Positions 24,540 to 32,695 of a stretch of 64,000 bases of DNA are shown piece after piece. The stretch lies in assembly GCA_042408665.1 (NCBI GenBank), contig JBHOQW010000151.1, positions 10,226-74,225 of the forward strand, read 5' to 3'. Made by a program: the position numbers and the translations under genes. Source of the DNA: CAUJGQ01 sp042408665 (GTDB taxonomy: Bacteria; Chloroflexota; Dehalococcoidia; CAUJGQ01). Below the pieces are notes generated by a model. It ran no database searches, was not told the origin of the DNA, and was given only the letters and a program-made list of their open reading frames with translations. Position 1 is the first letter of the stretch. The number at the start of each line of letters is the position of its first letter.

Positions 24540-25472
24540 TCACGCGCTGCCTCCGCCCGGCCCGACCTGCCGTGCCCGGCGCGGGTCGGGCGCGCCCGGG
24601 AACAGGTCGGGATGGAGGATCGCGGCCAGCAGTTCCAGGCCGTCCACCACCCGCGGGCCGGGCCGGGAGAAGAAGGCGTTGGCGTCCACCGCCCACACCT
24701 GCCCGGCGCGGACGGCCGGGGTCTGCCACCAACCCGCCGGGATGGCGGCCTGATCGTACTCCTGAACGGTGCGCTCCACCCCGAAGCCGCACGGCATGAG
24801 CACGGCCACCTCCGGCGCCGCCGCTATCACCTCGTCCCAGGGCAGCCGGCGGGACGGCTCACCGGCCCGGCCGAGGATATCGAGCCCGCCGGCCACCGCC
24901 ACCATCTCCGGCACCCAGTGCCCGCCGGCGAAGGGCGGATCCAGCCACTCCAGGCATACGACCCGTGGCCGGCGGGGCACCGTTGCGGTGCGGGCGCGTA
25001 TCCGTTCGATGCGGGCGCGCAGCCCGTTCACCAGCTCTGTCGCCCGTGCCTCCGTGCCGGTGGCCCGGCCCACCGCCAGGATGGTATCCAGGATGCCGTC
25101 CAGGCTCACCGGCTCCAGGGAGAGGATCTGCCGCTCCCCGTACAGGGCGCGCACGGCGCGCTGCACCTCCGCGTAGGAGACGGCGCACACGTCGCACAGC
25201 TCCTGGGTGAGGATCAGGTCCGGGTCCAGGCGCTCCAGAAGGGCGCGGTCGATGTGGTAGATGCCGCGGTGGTCGTGCAGGTGCTGCGTCACCAGGGCGT
25301 CGATCTGGGCACTGGTGAGGGTGGTTGGGTCAATGGCGGAGCGGGTGATCCGCGGCTTCTCGCGCGCCGCTGGGGGCTCGTCGCACTCGTGCGTCACGGC
25401 CACGAGCTGATCACCCAGCCCGAGGGCGTAGACGATCTCGGTCGCGCTGGGCAAGAGCGAACAGATACGCAT
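24540..25472 (-). CDS. Cobalamin-binding protein, BtuF-like (no signal peptide)
   Basis: The 310 residues form a periplasmic-binding-type fold: ICSLLPSATEIVYALGLGDQLVAVTHECDEP, then LDPDLILTQELCDVCAVSYAEV, LSLEPVSLDGI, VCLEWLDPPFAGGHWVPEMV, and AVDANAFFSRPGPRVVDGLELL. This is the group usually labelled cobalamin-binding protein. It lacks a signal peptide or lipobox, unlike transporter-linked BtuF, and no permease or ATPase is adjacent, so uptake is doubtful and it may act in the cytosol. GGGAGGTGAGC precedes ATG 25472; a GTG two codons earlier is the alternative. Confidence 0.85.
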   Translation of the reverse strand: MRICSLLPSATEIVYALGLGDQLVAVTHECDEPPAAREKPRITRSAIDPTTLTSAQIDALVTQHLHDHRGIYHIDRALLERLDPDLILTQELCDVCAVSYAEVQRAVRALYGERQILSLEPVSLDGILDTILAVGRATGTEARATELVNGLRARIERIRARTATVPRRPRVVCLEWLDPPFAGGHWVPEMVAVAGGLDILGRAGEPSRRLPWDEVIAAAPEVAVLMPCGFGVERTVQEYDQAAIPAGWWQTPAVRAGQVWAVDANAFFSRPGPRVVDGLELLAAILHPDLFPGAPDPRRARQVGPGGGSA

Positions 25473-25803
25473 GCTCACCTCCCACCGGGGTCCGGCTCGT
25501 CCCGCTCGTCACCCGCGCCCGCGCGTGGGGCGGGTTGGCTATCGGCAAACGCCCATCGGTGGCGCCCTTGCCCCCAACGTTCAAAGCGGTGGGCGACGCC
25601 AGCTCTTATCCTATCAGCCGGACCGATGCCGGGGCGTGCGCGCCCGCATGGCCCAAGGTCGGGTGGAACGCGCCGTCGGGCAAGCCCAGGCCGAGCACCG
25701 GCGCCGGGGCGCCCGAGGAGGCCGGTGGGGAGTGACGCGAGCAGGGGACGGCTGGGCCGGCCGGTGGGCGGGCTGGCGCTCGCCCACCGGCCGCGCGCCG
25801 CGC
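25473..25803. other. Intergenic region between P450 and the cobalamin-binding-type gene
   Basis: These 331 bases hold no supported gene. I looked on the minus strand for a cobalamin riboswitch but did not find its conserved boxes. One minus-strand stretch (about 25620-25700) translates to a protein-like GLPDGAFHPTLGHAGAHAP, possibly a gene remnant, but it has no start and I do not recognise it. The P450 terminator hairpin lies at 25759-25792. Confidence 0.45.
25759..25792 (-). terminator. Terminator-like hairpin after the P450 gene
   Basis: Arms GGCCGGTGGGCG (25759-25770) and CGCCCACCGGCC (25781-25792) are perfectly complementary over 12 bases with a ten-base loop. The hairpin starts 11 bases beyond the P450 stop. 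No T-run follows. Confidence 0.6.
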
Positions 25804-27069
25804 TTACCCGCCGGGCGTGAAGCGCACCGGCATGTGCTTGATGCCGCCGATGAAGTTGGAGCGCAGGCGCTCCACCGGGCCGTCCGGTTCGATATCTGGG
25901 AAGCGGCGCAACAGCTCCTCGAACATCACGCGCAGCTCCAGGCGGGCGAAGCCGGCGCCCAAACAGAAGTGCTCACCGATGCCAAAGGCGAGGTGCTCGT
26001 TGGGCGTGCGACCGACATCGAAGGTGTCCGGCTCCGGGAACACGTCTTCATCCCGGTTGGCGGATGGATACCACAGGGCCAGCTTCTGCCCCGCCTTGAT
26101 CGTCACGCCGCGGATCTCCACGTCGCGCGTGGCGGTGCGCGTCATGTGCAGCACGGGCGAGGTCCAGCGCAGGATCTCTTCTACCGCGGTAGGCAGAAGC
26201 TCTGGGTGCTTCTGCAACCGCTCGCGCTGGTCCGGGTGCTCGAACAGGGCGAGCAGGCCGCCGGAAATGGCGTTGCGGGTGGTCTCGTTGCCGGCCAGGA
26301 TGAGCAGGTAGCAGAAGTAGAGGATCTCCTCGTCGGTCAGCTTTTCGCCGTCGATCTCCGACTCCACCAGCACGCTGACGAGGTCATCCCGGCGCTCCCG
26401 GCGCCGCTCGGCCAGCATGCGCATGAAGTACTGGAACATCTCCATGTACCCCTGCATGATGGTGGCCTCGACGACGCGCGGGCGGTCATCGCCGTCGGCG
26501 GTGGCCGTCTGGTACTCAGGGTCCGTGGCGCCCAGCACCCGGTTGGTCAGCTCGAACATCTTGGGCCAGTCCTGCTGGGGCACGCCCATCATGCCGCAGA
26601 TCACCGCCAGCGGCAGGATGGCAGCCACCTCGGTGACGAAGTCGCAGCGCCCCTTGGGGCTGACCGCATCCAGGATGTCGGTGGTGATGCGGCGGATGTG
26701 CGGCTCGAAGGCGGCCACGGCGCGCGGGGTGAAGCCCTTATTCACCAGGCGGCGCAGCCGCACGTGGCGGGGCGGGTCGCTGGTGATGAGCATCTTGCCC
26801 AGGCCGGCGGCTGGGCTGGGGTTGTCCGGGTTGGTGCCGATGGTGATCCCCTTGCTGGAGATGAAGGTGAGGGGATCGCGGGAGATGGTGACGATGTCCT
26901 CGTATTTGGTGATGTTCCAGAAGCCGGGGAAGAGGCCCTCCACGCCCTCGTGCCAGAACACGGGCGCCTGCTGGCGCAGCAATTTCCACTGCGCGTGCGG
27001 CGGCCCCTCACCGAAGACGTCGGGGTCGATCAGGTTGATGTCGTTGAGCGTCAACGGGCTGCTGGTCAT
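25804..27069 (-). CDS. Cytochrome P450 (CYP124/125/142-like)
   Basis: This is a soluble 421-residue bacterial class I P450. The haem loop is FGIGEHFCLGAGFARLEL with Cys369 as thiolate ligand. The oxygen-activating I-helix has LILAGNETTRN (259-265) and the K-helix ExxR is Glu298-Arg301. SDPPRHVRLRRLVNKGFTPRAVAAFEPHIR is also typical. The overall style resembles actinobacterial enzymes that hydroxylate sterol side chains or branched lipids, but the substrate is inferred loosely. It lies 53 bases downstream of a 3Fe-4S ferredoxin gene on the same strand, its probable electron donor; no ferredoxin reductase is adjacent, though an FNR lies at 48.8 kb. Confidence 0.94.
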   Translation of the reverse strand: MTSSPLTLNDINLIDPDVFGEGPPHAQWKLLRQQAPVFWHEGVEGLFPGFWNITKYEDIVTISRDPLTFISSKGITIGTNPDNPSPAAGLGKMLITSDPPRHVRLRRLVNKGFTPRAVAAFEPHIRRITTDILDAVSPKGRCDFVTEVAAILPLAVICGMMGVPQQDWPKMFELTNRVLGATDPEYQTATADGDDRPRVVEATIMQGYMEMFQYFMRMLAERRRERRDDLVSVLVESEIDGEKLTDEEILYFCYLLILAGNETTRNAISGGLLALFEHPDQRERLQKHPELLPTAVEEILRWTSPVLHMTRTATRDVEIRGVTIKAGQKLALWYPSANRDEDVFPEPDTFDVGRTPNEHLAFGIGEHFCLGAGFARLELRVMFEELLRRFPDIEPDGPVERLRSNFIGGIKHMPVRFTPGG

Positions 27070-27122
27070 CGCGTTGTCGTGCTCCCTGCGCTGTGTACTG
27101 ACGGCCCCGCATGCGCGGTGGC

Positions 27123-27317
27123 TTACCCTTCCTCCACGATGCTGATCGCCTGGCGCGGGCAGACACGCACCGCCCGCTCCACCTTGGCGCGCAGCTCCTC
27201 ACCCGGGCGCTCGATCAGCACCACGGCCTGATCCTCGCGCACCTCGAACACCTCGGGGGCCGCGAGCGCGCAGCGCCCGTTGCCCTCGCACCGGTCGTAG
27301 TCGACCACCACGCGCAT
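27123..27317 (-). CDS. 3Fe-4S ferredoxin, P450-associated
   Basis: This is a 64-residue ferredoxin. Cysteines at 10 and 16 (YDRCEGNGRCALAAPEVF) and 54 (VRVCPRQAI) make three ligands in the C-x5-C...CP pattern of 3Fe-4S ferredoxins that feed P450s; the position that would complete a 4Fe-4S cluster is Gly. EVREDQAVVLIERP lies between. ACGGAGGAGCG precedes ATG 27317. It is the first gene of a ferredoxin-P450 operon, with a palindrome and a likely promoter just upstream. Confidence 0.93.
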   Translation of the reverse strand: MRVVVDYDRCEGNGRCALAAPEVFEVREDQAVVLIERPGEELRAKVERAVRVCPRQAISIVEEG

Positions 27318-27358
27318 CTCGCTCCTCCGTGCCGCCGACGAACGGCCACCGCCGTTCG

Positions 27359-27368
27359 ACCGATCGGT
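27359..27368. promoter_or_regulatory. Palindrome ACCGATCGGT, candidate operator of the ferredoxin-P450 operon
   Basis: A perfect 10-base palindrome lies 42 bases before the ferredoxin start and 16 bases past the candidate -10 box. Its shape suits a TetR-type repressor, but no such gene is adjacent. Confidence 0.4.
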
Positions 27369-27384
27369 AAATCCGGCTTAGAGC

Positions 27385-27390
27385 ATTGTA
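27385..27390 (-). promoter_or_regulatory. -10 element TACAAT for the ferredoxin-P450 operon
   Basis: Read leftward, GTACAATGC gives a near-consensus -10 box 68 bases before the ferredoxin ATG. No good -35 box is seen at 17 bases. Confidence 0.45.
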
Positions 27391-27481
27391 CGACGTTCGG
27401 ACGCGGAGTGGCACGGTGGGGCGCCCCTCACTGTCGTCTCATTTCCGTGCCGTCTTCCGGTGAAGCGAGGAACGAGAGAGG

Positions 27482-27509
27482 CCGCTCCCCCGGCATGCCG
27501 GGGGAGCGG
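27482..27509 (-). terminator. Terminator after the subtilase gene
   Basis: A perfect 28-base palindrome has arms CCGCTCCCCCGGCA and TGCCGGGGGAGCGG. It starts 29 bases past the subtilase stop, and on the minus strand it is followed by a pyrimidine-rich CCTCTCTCGTTCC, so it fits an intrinsic terminator. Confidence 0.75.
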
Positions 27510-27538
27510 GCCGATCAGCGGGGCACAATCCGGGCGGC

Positions 27539-28846
27539 CTAGTAGCCGCCGGTGTACACCAGGTAGCCGTAGTACCGGGTCTGACCGCCGGTGGTGATCG
27601 GGTGGTTGGGATCGCCCACGAAGCCGTAGCTGGCAGGCCGGGCGGCGGCGTCCCCGCGCAGTTTCGCCATGATCGTGGCCGGGCTGCCCGTACAGAGGCC
27701 GCCGGCGATACACAGCGCCGCAGTGCCGGTCACGTGCGGTGTGGCCATGCTGGTGCCGGAGACGGTTTTGTAGCCACCGCCCTTCCAGGTGGAAAGAATG
27801 CACATACCCGGTGCCGCGATGGTGTGGTTCGCGTCGGCGCTGCCGACCGTCGTGAAGTTGCTGAAGTCGGCCGCGGTGTCGTCTACGCCCGCGCGGCACG
27901 TCGCCGGCGCGCCGCCGCCCGGCTGACCGTTGAAGTCGGCCATGGCGGTGACGGTCAGCACCTCGTCGTAGGCGGCGGGCACGAAGCCGGCCAGGTCGGC
28001 GTTGGAGTTGCCGGCGGCTACAACGTACAGCACGCCCGTCTTGGCGATCGAATTGCAGATCGCCAGGTGCAGGGCGTCGTGATTCGTGTTGCCGCAATTG
28101 CCGTCGTCCGCACCGCTGCCGCCCAGGCTCATGTTGGCCACGCGGATGCCCAGGGTGAGGGCGTTGGCGGTGATCCAGTTGACGCCGCAGATCACGCTGG
28201 ACCAACTGCCGGAGCCGGCGTTGTTAAGCACGCGCACCGAGTAGAGGGGCACGCCCGGCGCCACGCCTACCACGCCGGTCCCGTTATCCCGCGCCCCGAT
28301 GGTGCCGGCTACGTGCGTGCCGTGCCCGTTGCCGTCGTTGTAGCTCGTCCCGGTCGAACAGTTCACCCCGCCCACCACATTCAGGTCGGGGTGCGGGCCG
28401 GAGCCGGTGTCGATCACGGCCACGGCCGGGCCGCTCACGCTCCCCGTGCCGTCCCCCGCGCGCTGGCTGCTGAGATCGGCCTCGATGCGGTTGATGCCCG
28501 TGGGCACGACCTGAGCGGTGCTCTGCACGGCCTCGACCAGTCGGTCCTCGGCGATGAAGCGGACGCGGGGATCGCGACGGATGCCGGCCAGCGCCTGCGG
28601 CGGGATGCGCGCGGCATATCCTTTGAGGGCGTCTTCAAAGATGTGGCTGACCGCCGCCGCGTACTGGCGGGCGTGCTCGTTCGCCACCTGTCGCGCGGTG
28701 GGCACGTCGTCCTTGAGCACCACGATGTAGTGATCGGGAACGACGTCCGGCGACGGCTGCGCCTGCGCGGCGCGGCCGAGCGACAGCGCCGCGAGCAGCA
28801 CTACCAGCGCCAGGGCCATCCTGCGCGCGGTTGAGGTCCATGGCAT
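27539..28846 (-). CDS. Secreted subtilisin-like serine protease (S8, proteinase K-like)
   Basis: The 435-residue preproenzyme has a signal peptide (residues 1-29, ending RAAQAQ). An inhibitor I9 prodomain follows at about 37-105 (DHYIVVLKDDVPTARQVANEH and VRFIAEDRLVEAV), then a full S8 domain. The catalytic triad is Asp146 (AVIDTGSG), His175 (NGHGTHVAG) and Ser366 (SGTSMATPHV), with Asn280 as the oxyanion residue (VVAAGNSNAD). It is therefore an active extracellular protease that removes its own prodomain. The C-terminus ends at YTGGY without an anchoring domain. GGAGGGAAG precedes ATG 28846; an upstream ATG at 28891 is unlikely. Paired cysteines suggest disulfides, as in proteinase K. Confidence 0.94.
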   Translation of the reverse strand: MPWTSTARRMALALVVLLAALSLGRAAQAQPSPDVVPDHYIVVLKDDVPTARQVANEHARQYAAAVSHIFEDALKGYAARIPPQALAGIRRDPRVRFIAEDRLVEAVQSTAQVVPTGINRIEADLSSQRAGDGTGSVSGPAVAVIDTGSGPHPDLNVVGGVNCSTGTSYNDGNGHGTHVAGTIGARDNGTGVVGVAPGVPLYSVRVLNNAGSGSWSSVICGVNWITANALTLGIRVANMSLGGSGADDGNCGNTNHDALHLAICNSIAKTGVLYVVAAGNSNADLAGFVPAAYDEVLTVTAMADFNGQPGGGAPATCRAGVDDTAADFSNFTTVGSADANHTIAAPGMCILSTWKGGGYKTVSGTSMATPHVTGTAALCIAGGLCTGSPATIMAKLRGDAAARPASYGFVGDPNHPITTGGQTRYYGYLVYTGGY

Positions 28847-29051
28847 CGGTGCTTCCCTCCACTGGCCCGCGCCTGGGCGGGACGTACGCACACCAGCGGG
28901 TCACACCGGCCCTCGAGGCAGCGCACGGATGACCAAGGCAGGTGTCACCCTCGCCGCATGATAATCCGAGACCTTCAGCCGCGTCCATCGCGATGCCGCG
29001 GCGGTAGCTCACGACCGACCGGCTGGTCGGCGGCGCCGGCCGCGTGGGCGG

Positions 29052-30065
29052 CTACTTGGCCGGCAGGTAGGTGCGGTCGGGTTTGATGCCCTTCAGCGCC
29101 TCCACGTTGCCGCCGAGCGCCGGGATCATGTTCCGCATGTTCTCCAGCATCATGCCCACGTAGGTGTGGTTGGGATCGCCGGGCTTACCGGGTGGCTCGT
29201 CGTCGCGGAGCTTGTCGATGTAGCGGGCCCCGGCCTCGCGCGCGATCTGCTCCAGCACCTTGCTGGGGAAGACCTCGCTGCCGAAGATGGCCGGCACCTG
29301 CTCGCGCTTGATCTGGTCGATGATCGCCGCCACCTCCTGCGGGCGCGGTTCCTTGAAGTCCGAGGGCTGCACGGCGCCGATCACCGTCCAGCCGTACTCG
29401 CGCGCCCAGTAGGCCCAGGAATCGTGGTAGGTGACCAGCTTGCGGTTCTTCTCCGGCACGGTCTGCACGGCTTGGCGGATGCCGGCGTCGAGCTGCTCCA
29501 GCAGCGCCCGGTAGCGGGCGAGGTTGGCGGCGTAGTAGGAGGCGTTCGAGGGGTCTTTCTCAGAGAGCCACTGGGCGGTCAGCTCGGCGTAGCGCAGGGC
29601 GTACTTGGGGTTCATCCACAGGTGGGGGTTGGGGTCGCCCTTCTCCTTGGGGAAGGAGAAGTCGAAGATCCAGTCCCGCTCGGTGATGGTGTTCTCACCC
29701 AGGAGCTTGACCTCCGCGCCGGGTTTCTTGTTGGCCTCGGCCAACTTGAGCGTCGGCTCTTCCAGGTGCAGGCCGTTGAGGATGATCAGGTCCGCCTGCC
29801 CCAGCACCTTGGCGTCCGACGGCTTGGGCTCAAAGGTGTGGGAGTCCACGCCGTCCGGGATAATGCCGCGCAGGGCGATCCGCTCCCCACCGACGTTACG
29901 CACGATGTCCGAGATCGGCGCCACACTGGTGACGACCTTGAGGCGGCCGTCGTTTTTGCTCAGATCGTCTGCCCAGGCGCTCCGCTCCGTGCCGCCGCCA
30001 CCGCAGGCGGCCAGCACAAGGGCCAGCAGCGCCACCAGGACCGGAATGCCGGCTCCGCGCCGCAT
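29052..30065 (-). CDS. Zinc/manganese ABC transporter substrate-binding lipoprotein (ZnuA-like)
   Basis: The 337-residue lipoprotein has the lipobox LAAC with Cys21. The cluster A-I binding fold shows metal ligands His76 (DSHTFEP), His148 (PNPHLWMNP), His214 (VTYHDSWAYW) and Glu264 (FGSEVFPS). A third histidine, rather than glutamate, at position 214 favours zinc over manganese. The membrane and ATPase subunits are not next to it, so the gene is an orphan and must work with a transporter encoded elsewhere. A well-formed promoter in an A+T-rich stretch lies upstream; metal-dependent repression there is likely but no repressor box is recognised. GAGGAGGAA precedes ATG 30065. Confidence 0.92.
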   Translation of the reverse strand: MRRGAGIPVLVALLALVLAACGGGGTERSAWADDLSKNDGRLKVVTSVAPISDIVRNVGGERIALRGIIPDGVDSHTFEPKPSDAKVLGQADLIILNGLHLEEPTLKLAEANKKPGAEVKLLGENTITERDWIFDFSFPKEKGDPNPHLWMNPKYALRYAELTAQWLSEKDPSNASYYAANLARYRALLEQLDAGIRQAVQTVPEKNRKLVTYHDSWAYWAREYGWTVIGAVQPSDFKEPRPQEVAAIIDQIKREQVPAIFGSEVFPSKVLEQIAREAGARYIDKLRDDEPPGKPGDPNHTYVGMMLENMRNMIPALGGNVEALKGIKPDRTYLPAK

Positions 30066-30107
30066 GATGCGTTCCTCCTCAGGTGCAGCCTGTCACCGCT
30101 ACCAGTA

Positions 30108-30136
30108 ACAGTAAATGCAAATAATGGCGATATCAA
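30108..30136 (-). promoter_or_regulatory. Promoter of the ZnuA-like gene
   Basis: On the minus strand TTGATA (30136-30131) and TACTGT (30113-30108) are 17 bases apart. The surrounding 40 bases are unusually A+T-rich for this window, so a metal-responsive repressor site is plausible. Confidence 0.75.
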
Positions 30137-30225
30137 GCGCGGCTACGGTTGGGGCCGGCGGGCGCGGTAGGATGGGGAGGCGAGAGACGGCGCACGAGGG
30201 ACAATGGGGGTCATCCCCGCCACCA

Positions 30226-30531
30226 ATGACGGAGGACCTGTTCCAGGACTTTGCCGCGTTCCTGACCGAGGGCCGCGCGGACCAGGCCGCCTGGGAGTAC
30301 CTGCACCGCCTGGGCGCCGACGGCCGCCGCCGGCTCCTGCGCCAATTGGAGGCCGATTATTGCCAGGCCGCGCAGAGCATCGAGCTGAGCGGCCGCGACC
30401 TGGCCCGCATCGCGGCACTGGCCCACCTGCTGGCTCAGGCGGCGGGCGTTACCGGCGCGGAGAGCAAGCTGGCCATGGCCCATCTCCTGGAGGTGGGCTG
30501 GGTCATGGCCCGCTGGTACACCGGCGACTGA
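30226..30531 (+). CDS. Hypothetical small helical protein
   Basis: The 101-residue acidic, helical and soluble protein begins MTEDLFQDFAAFLTEGRADQ and ends LEVGWVMARWYTGD. I do not recognise a family. The ATG at 30226 was chosen because the region before it in the same frame is low-complexity, though the ribosome site is weak. It is divergent from the ZnuA-like gene and converges with the DEAD-box helicase gene only five bases away. Confidence 0.6.
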   Translation: MTEDLFQDFAAFLTEGRADQAAWEYLHRLGADGRRRLLRQLEADYCQAAQSIELSGRDLARIAALAHLLAQAAGVTGAESKLAMAHLLEVGWVMARWYTGD

Positions 30532-30536
30532 CCCGC

Positions 30537-31829
30537 CTAGCGGCCGCCGCCCGCCGCCTCGTCCGGCTGATACAGGCGCAACGTTCCCTGCCGTGGTGCG
30601 ATACCCAGCTCGGCGCAGATCTGCGCCCAGGCGTCCAGGTCCCACTCGCCCACGAAGGTGATGGCGGTGCCCCGCTTGCCGGCGCGCGCCGTACGCCCGA
30701 TGCGGTGCACGTACTCCTCCGCGCTCTGCGGCAGGTCGAAGTTCACCACGTGCGTGACGTCGGGGATATCCAGGCCGCGCGCCGCCACGTTGGTGGCCAC
30801 CAACACGTCGATCGCCCCGGACTTGAACGCCGCCATCACCCGCTCACGCTCGCTCTGGCGCATGCCGCCGTGCAGGCCGGCGACGGCGCCCCCGCGCCGC
30901 TTGAGCGCCGCCGTGAGCCGGTCCACCCCGATCTGGGTGCGGCGGAACACCAGGATGCGTGGGTCGTCCTCGATGTCGTTGTAGATCTCCACGAAGGCGT
31001 CGACCTTGTCGCGCTCGCTCACCAGGTAGGCGATCTGCTCCACCGTTTCCACGGTGGGTGCGGCCTCCGGCTCGATCACGTCCACCCACACCGGGTCGCG
31101 CATGTAGCGGATGATCATGCGCCGGATGAAGGGCGGCAACGTAGCGGAGAAGAGGGCCGTTTGCCGCTCGCGCGGCGTGTGGCGCAGGATGCGCTCCATG
31201 TCATCGGCGAAGCCGATGTCCAGCATCTCATCGGCCTCGTCCAGCACCGCCACCCGCACCCGATCCAGGCGCAGCGTGCCGCGCTGCATGTGATCCTGCA
31301 CGCGCCCGGGCGTGCCGACCACGATGTGGGCGCCTTTGGCCAGGGCGGCAAGCTGGGTGCGGATGCTCTGTCCGCCGTAGACGGCCACGGCGCGCAGCCC
31401 ACTGCCGGCACCGAGACGGTCGATCTCAGCCGTCACCTGCACCGCCAGCTCGCGTGTGGGCACCAGCACGATCGCCTGCACGGACGGCTCAGCCGGGTCC
31501 AACCGCTCGATCAGCGGCAGCGCGAAGGCCCCCGTCTTGCCGGTGCCGGTGCGCGCCCGTCCGACCACATCCTGACCGGCCAGCAGCGGCGGAATGGCCG
31601 CCTCCTGGATCGGTGTGGGCCGTTGCCAGCCAAGGGCGGCGATAGCGGCCAGGGTGGACTCGCGTAGCTGGAGGTGACGGAAGCCTTCGGCCAGGGGGAC
31701 AGCGGTAGAGGGGGCAGGTGAGAGCGTGAGGGGTTTGAGGATGGCGGGGCGCTTACCGGCGGCACCACGGGGCAGGGTAAGCCGCGTGCCGCCGGGACTG
31801 TTGGGAATTGCGCGAATATCGATAACCAA
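30537..31829 (-). CDS. DEAD-box RNA helicase
   Basis: This 430-residue ATP-dependent RNA helicase acts in RNA unwinding, such as ribosome assembly or decay. All core motifs are present: Q-motif region GWQRPTPIQEAAIPPLLAG, motif I ARTGTGKTG, Ia PTRELAVQ, Ib TPGRVQDH, II DEAD (VAVLDEADEML), III SATLPP, IV-V (ILVFRRTQIGVD, ATNVAARGLD) and VI HRIGRTARAGKRG. The tail is short, lacking the DbpA-type RNA-binding domain. AAGGAG sits six bases before TTG 31829, which I prefer to the overlapping GTG at 31835, too close to that site. A leader of roughly 90 bases precedes it, a trait seen in cold-inducible helicases. Confidence 0.93.
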   Translation of the reverse strand: MVIDIRAIPNSPGGTRLTLPRGAAGKRPAILKPLTLSPAPSTAVPLAEGFRHLQLRESTLAAIAALGWQRPTPIQEAAIPPLLAGQDVVGRARTGTGKTGAFALPLIERLDPAEPSVQAIVLVPTRELAVQVTAEIDRLGAGSGLRAVAVYGGQSIRTQLAALAKGAHIVVGTPGRVQDHMQRGTLRLDRVRVAVLDEADEMLDIGFADDMERILRHTPRERQTALFSATLPPFIRRMIIRYMRDPVWVDVIEPEAAPTVETVEQIAYLVSERDKVDAFVEIYNDIEDDPRILVFRRTQIGVDRLTAALKRRGGAVAGLHGGMRQSERERVMAAFKSGAIDVLVATNVAARGLDIPDVTHVVNFDLPQSAEEYVHRIGRTARAGKRGTAITFVGEWDLDAWAQICAELGIAPRQGTLRLYQPDEAAGGGR

Positions 31830-31923
31830 CGACACTCCTTAAAGGCAAGACCGACGACGTTGAGCCGCTTGGCGCGGCCACCGCCCGGTCCGTTCTGCTC
31901 GGATCGAAACGGTTTCTTCATGA

Positions 31924-31929
31924 AGTATA
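31924..31929 (-). promoter_or_regulatory. -10 element TATACT for the DEAD-box helicase gene
   Basis: Read leftward, GTGTATACTTC contains TATACT. Transcription from here would give a leader of about 90 bases. The -35 region (TGCCCA) is weak. Confidence 0.45.
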
Positions 31930-32067
31930 CACGATCCGGTGCTGACTGGGCAGCGCGCCGGGCGGGGGAGAGCGTATCGCCCTGCAGGTCATGGCGCCCG
32001 CGCCGTACCGGTGGCATCCTGGTGCCAGCCCGGTGTTGGGGCGCCATGCGGAGGACGGGAGCGTTCG

Positions 32068-32490
32068 ATGAGCACGATGCAGCACGACCCACTCTCGGTC
32101 CTCATCGTTGATGACGATGAGGTGACCCGGCGGATGATCGCCGATGCCCTGGTGGCGGAGGGGTACACGGTGTGGGCCGCGGCCAGCGGGCCGGAGGCGA
32201 TCCGCAGCGTACGCCGTCAGCGTCCCGACCTCATCCTGCTGGACGTGAACATGCCCGGGGTGGACGGCTGGCAGGTGCTGGCCGAGCTGCGCGCCGCCGG
32301 TCCGCAGACGCCGGTGGTGGTGATGACGGCCGGCTACCTGGCCCAGGACCGCGCCCTCTCCTCCGGCGCGCAGGGCTACCTCGGCAAGCCGTTTGAGGTG
32401 CAGGACCTGGTGGAGGCCGTGCAGGCCCACGCCGGCCTGCGCCTGCGCGGTGGCACCGAAGAGATCCGGCGCGATCTCTCCTCCCCCTGA
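32068..32490 (+). CDS. Single-domain response regulator (receiver only)
   Basis: The 140 residues make one receiver domain with no output domain. The acidic pocket VLIVDDDEVTRR, phosphorylation site Asp59 (LILLDVNMPG), switch Thr in VVVMTAGY and Lys in YLGKPFEV are all present. A charged tail of about 15 residues follows. It must signal through protein contacts, for example a phosphorelay or kinase inhibition. No histidine kinase is nearby. GGGAGCG lies before ATG 32068. It is the first of four lone receivers between 32 and 44.7 kb. Confidence 0.9.
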   Translation: MSTMQHDPLSVLIVDDDEVTRRMIADALVAEGYTVWAAASGPEAIRSVRRQRPDLILLDVNMPGVDGWQVLAELRAAGPQTPVVVMTAGYLAQDRALSSGAQGYLGKPFEVQDLVEAVQAHAGLRLRGGTEEIRRDLSSP

Positions 32491-32695
32491 CCACCCTCCC
32501 ACCGGGGGCCGCCCGCGCCGACCCGCCGTTCCCCCTGCGGTGCTGGCCCGCCCGTGTGCGACCAACATAAGAAGGCCGCCCGGAACCCGCGTCGGCGGGC
32601 ACAATGAGGAGCGGGGCCGAGGTGACAGATGCGCCTTGGCAGCCGGCGCCGGCGCGGCCGACGATCGGAAGCCCGACGGTACCGTTCGCCGCCGG

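Noticed and set aside
25473..25803. A cobalamin riboswitch before the cobalamin-binding-type gene
   Set aside because: The conserved B12-box and core elements are not present on the minus strand.
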